From contig NZ_CP073239.1 of NCBI RefSeq assembly GCF_009670965.2, forward strand, positions 186,001-250,000: DNA of 64,000 bases. Reading direction: 5' to 3'. The notes beneath the pieces are model-generated. The model was not told where the DNA came from. It saw nothing but the letters and a program-made list of their open reading frames with translations, and made no database searches. Each line of letters begins with the position of its first letter. The first letter of the stretch is position 1. This document shows positions 49,476 through 58,542 of this stretch, in pieces. The position numbers and the translations under genes are program-made. Origin of the DNA: Riemerella anatipestifer. Its GTDB lineage: Bacteria; Bacteroidota; Bacteroidia; Flavobacteriales; Weeksellaceae.

Positions 49476-51035
49476 TTACTGAACATTTATCACTACTGGA
49501 GAAATATTCTTAAGCATTTGCCCTCCTAAACCGCTAGCAGTTGCTTGTATATCATACACATAAACCACATCACCAGAACGCAAACCTGTAGTCTGTGCCG
49601 CAACTGAACTCAAGCTATTTCCACTAATAAAACTTGCTGCTTTACCTGGTATTTTAACTCTAAACCCTGTTACTGTAAAACTTACAGGGAACTCAAAATC
49701 TGGAATTGCAGCAGATATAGTTTGATTTTTAATAGAACTAGCAGGCATAGACACCACATTTTGACCTCTAATTTGCCCTTGTGGAGCAGGAACGCTTTTC
49801 ACTCTAAAAGGGAATGATGCCGTAGTAGCTTTACCATTAGGCAAAGTACCCGTAACCATAATATTTACAGAATTACCAGCTCCTGGACGAATTACCCATT
49901 TGCCTTTACCACCAGATACAGAAGCTCCAGCAGCAGAAAGCCTTACAGAAGCATTATCAACTCCCAACATAGAAGCTGAAACAGGGTTATCTACCCCTCT
50001 ATACAGTACATTCATCTTATCGGCAGAAACCACAGCTCCACTTTGTAGTGCCACTTCCTTAGCTCCTGCTATTACACGATAAGCATGAGAAAAAGGTAAT
50101 CTTATTTGCTTCTGATTAGCATCTAAAAATGTAATTTCTCCATTAAATTTAAAATCTCCTACACTACTTGTATTAAGACTTTTGAACCCTTGACCATTAG
50201 CTGTTCTATCCACACCAGATATAGACATTCCAGGAACAGAACTTGCATATGTTCCAACAATTACCTTAGCTTCAGCTTTATCACCTTGTAAAACAACTGT
50301 TGGCGCAGCTACAATAGCTTCAAACGCATTAAACTTAATATCAGCATCTACTTTTTCTTTAAGCATATTAGCCAAAGCATCTGATTGTAAATTTCTAGCT
50401 TCAGACTGTAAAACCTCTAGATTAGCTAATGCAGCCACTAACGGCTGATTATAAAATCTAGAAACTAACCAATCTTTTTTAACACTACTTGTACTAACTA
50501 CTGTACTAAAAGAACTGTTAGCTCTTTCTATAATAGCTTCGTTCTGTGGTGTTTTAGGGAAAATTTGCAGTGTTAAACTTTTAATTTCTCCCATTAGGGT
50601 TTTCAATTTTTCAGCATTTTTACTTGGACTAGCCTCATTTGCTTTATCAAAAAAGTAAAGTGTAGAAGCATCAGTATTATTTAAAGCATTAAAATCAAAC
50701 TCTTTAGAAGTCATATCCAGACCTGCAAACTTCTGCATCTCTGTCTTAGAAGCATCTATAAATTTTACTAAAGCATCTATTTTATCCTTTAATAATTTAT
50801 ATTGTTCATAAGGATGGGAGAAAGACTCTGGAGAGTTTTCTGCCTTTTGACGAAGAGTTTCCTCAAATATTTTATTCTTAGACTGAGTAAGTAATGTTGT
50901 CTGACTCAATGTATCTCTTGTATCATTATAAGAGCGTATAATCTCTTGATCTATCTGCATCGCAAGCATTGCAATGAAAACAAGGTACATCAAGTTAATC
51001 ATCTTCTGACGCGGTGATAATTTTTCCTTTGCCAT
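49476..51035 (-). CDS. gldM: Type IX secretion / gliding motility protein GldM (PorM)
   Basis: A 519-residue inner-membrane protein with one N-terminal helix (KMINLMYLVFIAMLAMQID) and a large periplasmic part of stacked beta domains. With GldL it forms the proton-driven T9SS motor. The N-terminal LSPRQKMINLMYLVFIAMLAM is strongly conserved. The periplasmic helices and the C-terminal Ig-like domains (GDKAEAKVIVGTYAS..., VSGGKGKWVIRPGAGNSVNI) fit the known domain order. Spacing to gldL is 51 bp. Confidence 0.96.
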   Translation of the reverse strand: MAKEKLSPRQKMINLMYLVFIAMLAMQIDQEIIRSYNDTRDTLSQTTLLTQSKNKIFEETLRQKAENSPESFSHPYEQYKLLKDKIDALVKFIDASKTEMQKFAGLDMTSKEFDFNALNNTDASTLYFFDKANEASPSKNAEKLKTLMGEIKSLTLQIFPKTPQNEAIIERANSSFSTVVSTSSVKKDWLVSRFYNQPLVAALANLEVLQSEARNLQSDALANMLKEKVDADIKFNAFEAIVAAPTVVLQGDKAEAKVIVGTYASSVPGMSISGVDRTANGQGFKSLNTSSVGDFKFNGEITFLDANQKQIRLPFSHAYRVIAGAKEVALQSGAVVSADKMNVLYRGVDNPVSASMLGVDNASVRLSAAGASVSGGKGKWVIRPGAGNSVNIMVTGTLPNGKATTASFPFRVKSVPAPQGQIRGQNVVSMPASSIKNQTISAAIPDFEFPVSFTVTGFRVKIPGKAASFISGNSLSSVAAQTTGLRSGDVVYVYDIQATASGLGGQMLKNISPVVINVQ

Positions 51036-51086
51036 TTTAGTTTTTTAAGGTTATAAAAATAGATTAAAACTTTGAAAAAGAAAATT

Positions 51087-51773
51087 TTATCCTTTCATCG
51101 CGTTCAACATACCTCCATAAACTCTATTAAGATTATTAAGGTTAGCTGTAAGCCCATCTAACTCTTGATTAAACTTCTCTGATTGTGCTACTGATTTTTG
51201 TAAATCAGAAACATATTTTTGATGATATTCTGACTGAGCTTTACCATGTTCTAACTGTAATGCATAAAGAGCATTCATACTCTCTAAATGATTAGCAGCC
51301 AATGTAAGCTGATCATTATACTTTTGGGTAGACGAAGACACATCTACAGTTTGATTGATTTGATCTACAGATGCAGAAAACTTATCTATTCCTGTTCTAA
51401 GTCTCTCAAATAGTTGTACATCTAGATTAGCTTCTTTTAACATTTTATCTAACTTTTCAGAAAGAGAAACTTCTAGTTGTTTTATATCTTGAGTTTGTTC
51501 TACTATATTATTTTTTCTAGGCTTAGGTTGTGCATTAGCATCTAATAATTCTGGATACACATTTTCCCAAGCATATTTAGCTTCCTCTGCTGGAGGATTA
51601 AATGCATATAGCAAAAATATAAGAGCCTCGGTAATTAGACCTGCACCTAAAATCCAGTTAGGATTTACTAAACCTCCAAAAGTAGTATGAGTCATTTTAA
51701 AAAATGCACCTAAAATTACTACAGAAGCACCTACCGAGTAGATGAAATTTAATGTTTTATCATTTAGTCTCAT
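51087..51773 (-). CDS. gldL: Type IX secretion / gliding motility protein GldL (PorL)
   Basis: A 228-residue inner-membrane motor protein. Two transmembrane helices at 5-23 and 38-58 carry LNFIYSVGASVVILGAFFKMTH and LGAGLITEALIFLLYAF, where the conserved Glu in helix two (ITEALIF) is the proposed ion-transfer residue. A long cytoplasmic coiled coil follows. It pairs with GldM; the gap to gldK is 33 bp. Confidence 0.95.
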   Translation of the reverse strand: MRLNDKTLNFIYSVGASVVILGAFFKMTHTTFGGLVNPNWILGAGLITEALIFLLYAFNPPAEEAKYAWENVYPELLDANAQPKPRKNNIVEQTQDIKQLEVSLSEKLDKMLKEANLDVQLFERLRTGIDKFSASVDQINQTVDVSSSTQKYNDQLTLAANHLESMNALYALQLEHGKAQSEYHQKYVSDLQKSVAQSEKFNQELDGLTANLNNLNRVYGGMLNAMKG

Positions 51774-51806
51774 GATGTGAAAATATATTGTTTTACTTTT
51801 AATTTA

Positions 51807-53219
51807 TTATTTTGTTTTTCTCTTAAATTTAGCGGAACCTTCTGGTATATCCTGTACAGTTCTAAATCCTATATAGCTTCTAGCAGAATCTTTTCTTTCC
51901 CAATCTCTATAACCAGTCATTAATAAGTATCCCACGTCTTTCCAAGATCCTCCTCTTACTGATTTTTTAACATCTCTATAAGCTTGATTAGACAAATACG
52001 GATTCAAAGTTGAAGAAAACTGATACGTCGCATTGCTATACGGAGACTCTGTCCATTCAGATACATTTCCTGCCATATCATAAAGACCAAAATCATTTTT
52101 AGGGAAAGATTTCACTGGAGCCGTATAGGTATAATTTCCTTTCTTTTCGTCCTCTATATAATTACCTCTTTTAGGCTTAAAGTTTGCCATATAGCAACCT
52201 CTATCATCCATTAAATAAGGTCCACCCCATGGATAAGTTGCATTTTCTCTACCTCCTCTAGCAGCATATTCCCACTCTGCTTCTGTAGGTAAACGAAATG
52301 CCATTGGAGTTTCTTTTCTTTTCTTAGACTTCTTATTCTCATCTCTCTTAGCTTTTGTCTTGTAATCACAATAAGCTCTAGCTTGATCCCAAGTAACGCC
52401 TACTACAGGATAATTTTTATAGGCCTTATGCCAAAAGTAACCATCATATAGTGGAGTGTTATAAGCATAATTAAAATCTTTAATCCAAACTGTTGTATCA
52501 GGATAAACTGCAATACTTTCTTTTTTAAGATAGTTTGAGCTTCTTTTACCATCTTTAACGGCAGACTCTATATCCTCCCATTGGTAAGCGTATTTCAATT
52601 TTCTAGTATCAATAATTCTCTCACCATTTATTCTTTCTGCTGGAGAAAGATACATAGATTCTATAACCTCTGCATACTGAACATCTGGATAATCTGATGT
52701 TTTCCATTTTAAAGGGACTCCCCAGTCTAACCTTTTAGATTCATCATAGCCATCTCTACCTCCTTTTGATTCCAAATATTCTTGGTATGGTGTAGCATTT
52801 CCTACTTTTTTAGCAAGGTAAGCGTAATCTGATATTCCTGTACCATTACGTCCACCTGAAGTTACATCACCTGCTGCTTCTGCAAGTAAAGTTCTAGCAA
52901 TAGAATCTCTTACATAGTCTATAAATAGCCTGTATTGAGCATTAGTAACCTCTGTTTCATCCATAAAGAAAGAGGATACTGTAACTGTTTTTAATGGAGC
53001 TTTTTCTGGCATGTTAGTATAATCTACATCTGCCATACCCATAACAAAAGAACCTCCAGAAATAGCTACCATACCATATGGTCTCTCTGCTACAAACGAC
53101 TGCGATTTGTTTTTTGGTATAAGTTCTCCTTTAGTAGTAGGCTTACCAGAAGACTTACTCCCTCTAGAGCACGAGACAACCAAAGAAGCTGATAAGAGTA
53201 CAAAAAATATTTTTTTCAT
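51807..53219 (-). CDS. gldK: Type IX secretion / gliding motility lipoprotein GldK (PorK)
   Basis: A 470-residue lipoprotein (lipobox LVVSC, C17) with a formylglycine-generating-enzyme-like (FGE-sulfatase) domain: ERPYGMVAISGGSFVMGMADVDY, SFFMDETEVTNAQYRLFI, PVVGVTWDQARAYCDYKTKA, FRLPTEAEWEYAARGG, GLYDMAGNVSEWTESPY and SVRGGSWKDVGYLLMTGYRDW. It forms the outer-membrane-associated ring with GldN. It is first in the operon; a palindrome overlaps its probable -33 region. Confidence 0.96.
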   Translation of the reverse strand: MKKIFFVLLSASLVVSCSRGSKSSGKPTTKGELIPKNKSQSFVAERPYGMVAISGGSFVMGMADVDYTNMPEKAPLKTVTVSSFFMDETEVTNAQYRLFIDYVRDSIARTLLAEAAGDVTSGGRNGTGISDYAYLAKKVGNATPYQEYLESKGGRDGYDESKRLDWGVPLKWKTSDYPDVQYAEVIESMYLSPAERINGERIIDTRKLKYAYQWEDIESAVKDGKRSSNYLKKESIAVYPDTTVWIKDFNYAYNTPLYDGYFWHKAYKNYPVVGVTWDQARAYCDYKTKAKRDENKKSKKRKETPMAFRLPTEAEWEYAARGGRENATYPWGGPYLMDDRGCYMANFKPKRGNYIEDEKKGNYTYTAPVKSFPKNDFGLYDMAGNVSEWTESPYSNATYQFSSTLNPYLSNQAYRDVKKSVRGGSWKDVGYLLMTGYRDWERKDSARSYIGFRTVQDIPEGSAKFKRKTK

Positions 53220-53298
53220 CTGATGATGTTTAATTTAATTTTCTAATTTTTAGTTTCAAACCAATTAACATAAAACTATGCATATTGATTTTAACGCG

Positions 53299-53335
53299 TA
53301 AATATAGTCCTTTTTTTGAATTATTCATTCAAAAA
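53299..53335 (-). promoter_or_regulatory. Putative gldKLMN promoter with 23-bp palindrome
   Basis: TTTTTGAAT (53313-53321) and ATTCAAAAA (53327-53335) form a palindrome around 5 bp. On the minus strand it includes a TTTG (-33-like, 53333-53330) and is followed by TATATTTA (53306-53299), 7 of 8 of the -7 consensus, with a 23-bp spacer. It is a candidate site for a T9SS regulator; which one is not known. Confidence 0.35.
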
Positions 53336-53397
53336 CATATAAGAGCTAACGAGTTTTTATTACAATTATTTTATATAAACGCAAAATATTTTACTTT

Positions 53398-55251
53398 TTA
53401 CTCTACAGTAACTGACTTCGCCAAGTTTCTAGGCTGATCTACATTAGCTCCTCTATAAACAGCAATATAGTAAGCTAATAACTGTAGTGGTACTGATGCT
53501 ATAATAGGAGAGAAACATTCTGAAGTTTCAGGGATTTCAATCACATAGTCTGACATAGAAGCTACCTGTTCATCACCTTTAGTCACTACAGCTAACACCT
53601 TACCTTTTCTAGCTTTAATTTCTTGTACATTACTCACCACTTTATCGTAATGTTTATTTTTAGGTGCTATTATCACGATAGGCATATTCTCATCAATAAG
53701 AGCAATAGGACCATGCTTCATTTCTGCTGCAGGGTAGCCTTCTGCATGGATATAAGAAATTTCCTTTAACTTTAATGCTCCTTCTAAAGCTGCAGGAAAA
53801 TTATATCCCCTACCAAGATACAAGAAGTTAGTTGATTCTACAAAATCATGTGCTATTTTCTTCACATAATCATGAGTAGAAGCCAATACTTCCTCTACTT
53901 TTTTAGGAATGGTATCTAGTTCTGTAATCAGCTTCATAAACTCCTGATTACTTAAGTTTCCGTTATGTTTACCTAATTTAAGTGCAATCAAGGTTAAAAT
54001 AGTTAATTGTGCAGTAAATGCCTTAGTAGAAGCTACCCCTATCTCTGGTCCAGCATGAGTATAAGACCCTGCGTCTGAAAAACGAGCAATAGAAGAATCT
54101 ACTACATTACAAATACCATAAATAAATGCCCCTTTTTCTCTTGCCATTTTAATAGCTGCCATTGTATCAGCTGTTTCTCCTGACTGAGAAATCGCAATAA
54201 CGACATCCTTATCCGTTATAATTGGGTTTCTATATCTAAACTCAGAAGCATATTCTACCTCTACAGGTACTCTTGCAAATTCTTCAATAAGGTATTCTCC
54301 TATCAATCCTGCATGCCAAGAAGTACCACAGGCAATGATAATGATACGATTAGCATTATTCAATTTCTCCAAATGATCCCAAATACCAGCCATCTTAATA
54401 ATACCTTCATCTACCAAAAGACGACCTCTCATAGTATCGTGAATAGATTTAGGCTGTTCAAAAATTTCTTTAAGCATAAAGTGCTCATAGCCACCCTTCT
54501 CTATCTGCTCTAGATTAAGCTTAAGTTCTTGAATGGCAGGAGTAATTTTAGAGTTATCTTCTATTTTTCTAATATCTACACCATTCTCTAAAGATATAGT
54601 TGCCATATGACCTTCCTCTAGATAGATAGCCTCTTTAGTAAACTCTACAAATGGAGAGGCATCTGATGCAATAAAATATTCTTTATCACCTATCCCTATC
54701 GCAAGAGGAGAACCCAACCTTGCTACTACTAAAAGGCTAGGATAATCTTTATGCATTACCGTAATTGCATAAGCCCCATAAACCTCATTAAGAGCATAAC
54801 GGACCGCTTCTGGAAAATCTAATTCTTTATTTTCATCCATAAAATACTGAATAAGATTAACCAAAACTTCAGTATCTGTCTCTGAATGAAAAATATAGCC
54901 TTTAGACACTAACATAGTTTTAATGGTATCATAGTTTTCTATAATCCCATTATGTACTATAGCCACCTTACCATTATTAGAAACATGAGGGTGTGAGTTT
55001 TTATCGCTAGGCACACCGTGAGTAGCCCACCTAGTATGCCCCATACCTATGTGTGATGTATTTTTAAGATTCTCTGATATACTTACTAAATCGGAAACTT
55101 TACCCTTTGTCTTTTTTACATCATAAGAACTAGATAAGTCTTCCAATACTATCCCAGCACTATCATACCCTCTATATTCTAATCTTTTAAGACCGTTAAT
55201 AACTACTTCGTATGCATCTCTATGCCCTGTATATCCTACTATTCCACACAT
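53398..55251 (-). CDS. glmS: Glucosamine-fructose-6-phosphate aminotransferase (isomerising)
   Basis: Makes glucosamine-6-phosphate from fructose-6-phosphate and glutamine for cell-wall and LPS synthesis. The N-terminal glutaminase starts with the catalytic Cys (MCGIVGYTGHRD) and has HTRWATHG and HNGIIENYD. Two SIS domains follow (ACGTSWHAGLIGEYLIEEFARVPVEVEYASEFRYR; AISQSGETADTMAA; LGRGYNFPAALEGALKLKEISYIHAEGYPAAEMKHGPIAL) and the end NLAKSVTVE is canonical. The 617 residues are standard. It lies 5 bp downstream of the DUF4270 gene. No glmS riboswitch is seen because the gene is internal to the operon. Confidence 0.97.
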   Translation of the reverse strand: MCGIVGYTGHRDAYEVVINGLKRLEYRGYDSAGIVLEDLSSSYDVKKTKGKVSDLVSISENLKNTSHIGMGHTRWATHGVPSDKNSHPHVSNNGKVAIVHNGIIENYDTIKTMLVSKGYIFHSETDTEVLVNLIQYFMDENKELDFPEAVRYALNEVYGAYAITVMHKDYPSLLVVARLGSPLAIGIGDKEYFIASDASPFVEFTKEAIYLEEGHMATISLENGVDIRKIEDNSKITPAIQELKLNLEQIEKGGYEHFMLKEIFEQPKSIHDTMRGRLLVDEGIIKMAGIWDHLEKLNNANRIIIIACGTSWHAGLIGEYLIEEFARVPVEVEYASEFRYRNPIITDKDVVIAISQSGETADTMAAIKMAREKGAFIYGICNVVDSSIARFSDAGSYTHAGPEIGVASTKAFTAQLTILTLIALKLGKHNGNLSNQEFMKLITELDTIPKKVEEVLASTHDYVKKIAHDFVESTNFLYLGRGYNFPAALEGALKLKEISYIHAEGYPAAEMKHGPIALIDENMPIVIIAPKNKHYDKVVSNVQEIKARKGKVLAVVTKGDEQVASMSDYVIEIPETSECFSPIIASVPLQLLAYYIAVYRGANVDQPRNLAKSVTVE

Positions 55252-55256
55252 ATACC

Positions 55257-56762
55257 TTATTTTTTAGCGTAAATAATATTTAATTTCACTTTATTCTGAT
55301 TGGTCGTTTTAGAACCAACTAATACTATTCTTTGAGGAGCATAAGCTCTAGTATTGTAGTTTTGTCCTAGCAAAGTTCCCTGTGTACTTTTTAAATAATC
55401 TCCCACATTAATTTCTAAATCTTTATTCTCTGCCTCTTTTTCTATAATATTTTTGAGAGTTTGAGTAATGGTAATATCATAGTAAGCAGGGTTACTTGTT
55501 AGATCAGAAGTTTTAACGAGAGAGTAAGACGATGATAGAGACATTGCGGAAACATCAGCTAAAAAGTCATTAAGATTAGCATATTTCACTAAGAAATTTG
55601 ATGGTTTAGCATAAGATTTATTCCATACACTATCATCTGTATATAATCTTATTTTAGCAGAAAGAATGCCTATATTTTCGTTTTTATAAAGATTTTTAAT
55701 TTTTTGTATTTCTGTTGCAGGTATTCTTAAAACAGCTCCAGCTCCTCCCATACCTTGTAGGTAGAGCCTTTCGTCTCCATTAGTTGTATCAATATTAGCA
55801 AGTGCTGTACTATAAGCTGAAGCTCTATTATAATCTATTTGATTAAAATGAGTATTACTAGAACCTAAATCAAACTGATAAACCGCAGAAGTTTTGGTAG
55901 TAGTTCCATTAGATGTTGTATCATAGGTATAATACATCTTAATGCTAGTGTCATTAGGAGTAAATCTAAAAATATAACCATCATTTTCTACTACAGAAAG
56001 TCTTATTCCTTTTATATAACGGATAAAACTAGCAGCATCTTTCAGTTCTGTAGCTCCTTGCTTACTTACTATTTTATCTTGAAAATACTGTGCATCAAGA
56101 GGAATTCTAACACCTACAGTTCTAGATAACAATTCTTTACTATCAGCATCGCTTGTAATACTAACCGACGACACCTTACCATTAAGTGATACTGTTGCCA
56201 AATTAACTCCTAGTGCCACTTTTTGGTTAGAGTAATATTTCTTCTCTGTAGAATACAAAAAATCATCTACTTCATCTACTTTAAGCGTTAGTGATTTATT
56301 ATTACCATATTTTTGTATAGGATAAGTTGTTACTACCTTTTTAGCCGCTACATTACCTGTAAAAATATAATCTTCATCTGTTGATGTAGTTGCAGAGTCT
56401 GAAGCGTAAATAGGTTTCAATTCTAAAACAACTGAATCTACCTTCGCATTAGTCCCAAAATCAGGATTATAGCTAGATAATCGTAACTGTGTTATATAAG
56501 AGGACTTTTGCATTCCAAAATTATCTTCTGCAAAAGCCCCTAAAGTAGCCTGAGAAATACGAGATGCATCAGACTGTATGGTATCATTATTATTGAGGTT
56601 ATAAGCTATCACATCGTAGCTCTGCGTTTCACCTGTTGCTGCCCCACTTGCAAAAAACTGCTCTCCAAGATTATTTGCATCTGACTCACAACTTTGTATC
56701 ACTAAACTCCCTAATCCTGCTACAACAAACAGTTTAAGGATTTTTTTTGTTTCTATTATCAT
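55257..56762 (-). CDS. DUF4270 family lipoprotein
   Basis: A 501-residue lipoprotein (lipobox LVIQSC, C24) with the DUF4270 opening SCESDANNLGEQFF and a long beta-rich body. Repeated Ser/Asn/Asp-rich loops and strand pairs (DSVVLELKPIYASDSA; YNRASAYSTALANIDTTNGDERLYLQGMGGAGAVLRIPA) are typical. DUF4270 is nearly restricted to Bacteroidota and occurs conservatively between a starch-synthase-like gene and glmS. Its function is unknown; it is presumably periplasmic or surface-exposed. Confidence 0.85.
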   Translation of the reverse strand: MIIETKKILKLFVVAGLGSLVIQSCESDANNLGEQFFASGAATGETQSYDVIAYNLNNNDTIQSDASRISQATLGAFAEDNFGMQKSSYITQLRLSSYNPDFGTNAKVDSVVLELKPIYASDSATTSTDEDYIFTGNVAAKKVVTTYPIQKYGNNKSLTLKVDEVDDFLYSTEKKYYSNQKVALGVNLATVSLNGKVSSVSITSDADSKELLSRTVGVRIPLDAQYFQDKIVSKQGATELKDAASFIRYIKGIRLSVVENDGYIFRFTPNDTSIKMYYTYDTTSNGTTTKTSAVYQFDLGSSNTHFNQIDYNRASAYSTALANIDTTNGDERLYLQGMGGAGAVLRIPATEIQKIKNLYKNENIGILSAKIRLYTDDSVWNKSYAKPSNFLVKYANLNDFLADVSAMSLSSSYSLVKTSDLTSNPAYYDITITQTLKNIIEKEAENKDLEINVGDYLKSTQGTLLGQNYNTRAYAPQRIVLVGSKTTNQNKVKLNIIYAKK

Positions 56763-56788
56763 TGAATGTATTAAATAAAATCTATTTT

Positions 56789-57562
56789 TTAATATATCTC
56801 ACCTACAGACTCAGGAGTAACATACTCTTTCTTATCTGAACTTGCTTGAGAAAAACTTTCATCTAAATCTTGTTCCAAAAATTCATCTCCTTTCACTACC
56901 ACATCTACAAGATTCATACCTTCTTCTAAAAAACTATAGAAGCTAGGATTATCAAACGCTTTAATTCCTTTTATATTGTCGAATTTAAACTTATTTACCA
57001 CCGCTTTTTTGTCAAAAACTAAATTTTCTTCATTATATACAGACAAAACAAACTTGGTATCATCAAAATAAGAATCTTTTTTGTAGTAATGTTTTAGATA
57101 TACAGGTATAAATGCTGACATCCAACCATTAAGATGAACCACATCTGGCACCCAATTAAGTTTCTTAATAGTTTCTATAACACCTCGTGCAAAAAACATG
57201 GCTCTTTCGTCATTATCATCGAAAGGAAGCCCCTCTTCATCTTTGTAAGTAAATTTTCTTTTGAAATAATCTTCATTATCTATAAAGTAAACCTGTAACC
57301 TTTCTCCTGGCAAAGAAGCCACTTTAATAATTAAAGGTTGGTCTAAATCATTAATAATAATATTCATTCCTGAAAGTCTAATCACCTCGTGTAACTGAAA
57401 CTTTCTTTCACTAATATATCCAAAACGAGGCATGAAGACACGCACATCATTTCCATCACCATACATTTTAAGAGCCATTCTGTTTACCGCATCAGACATT
57501 GCACTTTCTTCTTGGTAAGGAAACATCTCTGTAGTAACATATAAAATCTTTTTGTCTGGCAT
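56789..57562 (-). CDS. Starch/glycogen-synthase N-terminal domain protein
   Basis: A 257-residue protein equal to the N-terminal Rossmann half of GT5 glycogen synthase: KKILYVTTEMFPYQEESAMSDAVNRMALKMYGDGNDVRVFMPRFGYI, then VYFIDNEDYFKRKFTY, DERAMFFARGVIETI, WVPDVVHLNGWMSAFIPVYLK. The GT5 C-terminal nucleotide-binding half is absent and replaced by an acidic tail. The usual KxGG near the N-terminus reads EESAMSDA, so it may not be an active synthase. The short form is conserved in Flavobacteriia beside panC. The gap to DUF4270 is 26 bp. Confidence 0.8.
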   Translation of the reverse strand: MPDKKILYVTTEMFPYQEESAMSDAVNRMALKMYGDGNDVRVFMPRFGYISERKFQLHEVIRLSGMNIIINDLDQPLIIKVASLPGERLQVYFIDNEDYFKRKFTYKDEEGLPFDDNDERAMFFARGVIETIKKLNWVPDVVHLNGWMSAFIPVYLKHYYKKDSYFDDTKFVLSVYNEENLVFDKKAVVNKFKFDNIKGIKAFDNPSFYSFLEEGMNLVDVVVKGDEFLEQDLDESFSQASSDKKEYVTPESVGEIY

Positions 57563-57675
57563 AATTCTTATTTTTTATCTTCAACTTAAAAGACAGTTCT
57601 CTATGCAAAAATACAACTTTTTAAACTAATAACAGTGTATTAACAATTTTTTATAATTTTGGAGAAATTTTTCAA

Positions 57676-58524
57676 ATGAAAATATTAGACAGTAGGAAAG
57701 AATTAGAAACCTATATTAAACATAACAAACTGAACGGCAATACCATAGGTTTTGCTCCTACTATGGGAGCTTTGCATAAAGGACATATTTCTCTCTACGA
57801 GGCAGCTAGACCTCACAACGATATTGTTGTTTCATCTATATTTGTTAATCCTACGCAGTTTAACAACCCTGACGACCTAGAGAAGTACCCAAGAACTTTA
57901 GAAGCCGATTTAGAAAAACTTAAAAAATCAAAATTGGTAGATGCTGTATATACACCAAGTATAGAAGATATTTACCCCGAAAAATCCGTAGCGAAAAACT
58001 ACGATTTTGATGGGCTAGAAAACGAAATGGAAGGCAAAATGAGACCAGGTCATTTTGATGGTGTAGGCACAGTGGTAGAAGAGCTTTTCCGACAGGTACA
58101 ACCAGACAACGCTTACTTCGGAGAGAAAGATTTCCAGCAACTTGCCATCATCAGGAAGTTAGTGGAAAAGAAAAACCTTCCAATCAATATACACGGAGTG
58201 CCTATTTACAGAGAAGAAAATGGCTTAGCGATGAGCTCTAGGAATATGCGATTATCCGAAGCTGAAAGAGAAGATGCCAAAATTATTTACGAAACCCTTT
58301 TAAAAGTAAATGATTGGTTTAGAGTTGTTAGTATTCCAGAAATAAAAGAGAGAGTTCATACCATTTTTGAAAAAGAAAAAAACTTTGATTTAGAATATTG
58401 TGTAATTGCTGATGAAAACACTTTAAAAGAAACCGATTTCTTCTATAAGGATTGTTCTTACAGAGCTTTTATTGTTGTTCATGTAAATCAAGTAAGGCTT
58501 ATAGATAATATGCATCTAGCCTAA
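57676..58524 (+). CDS. panC: Pantothenate synthetase
   Basis: Joins pantoate and beta-alanine with ATP. Signatures are FAPTMGALHKGHISLYEAA (HIGH-like nucleotide motif), SIFVNPTQFNNPDDLEKYPRT, MRPGHFDGVGTVVEELF, NAYFGEKDFQQLAIIRKLV and GLAMSSRNMRL. The 282 residues are normal. The panC start is divergent from the starch-synthase-like gene (113 bp) and a TAATTTTG box lies 19 bp upstream. It probably leads an operon with the PorP/SprF gene 18 bp downstream, though the two roles are unrelated. Confidence 0.96.
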   Translation: MKILDSRKELETYIKHNKLNGNTIGFAPTMGALHKGHISLYEAARPHNDIVVSSIFVNPTQFNNPDDLEKYPRTLEADLEKLKKSKLVDAVYTPSIEDIYPEKSVAKNYDFDGLENEMEGKMRPGHFDGVGTVVEELFRQVQPDNAYFGEKDFQQLAIIRKLVEKKNLPINIHGVPIYREENGLAMSSRNMRLSEAEREDAKIIYETLLKVNDWFRVVSIPEIKERVHTIFEKEKNFDLEYCVIADENTLKETDFFYKDCSYRAFIVVHVNQVRLIDNMHLA

Positions 58525-58542
58525 TTTCAAAACAATCAAGCT

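Noticed and set aside
56789..57562. Frameshifted or truncated glycogen synthase
   Set aside because: The downstream DNA is the DUF4270 gene with a normal start, and the half-length form is the usual one in Flavobacteriia, so no decay is implied.
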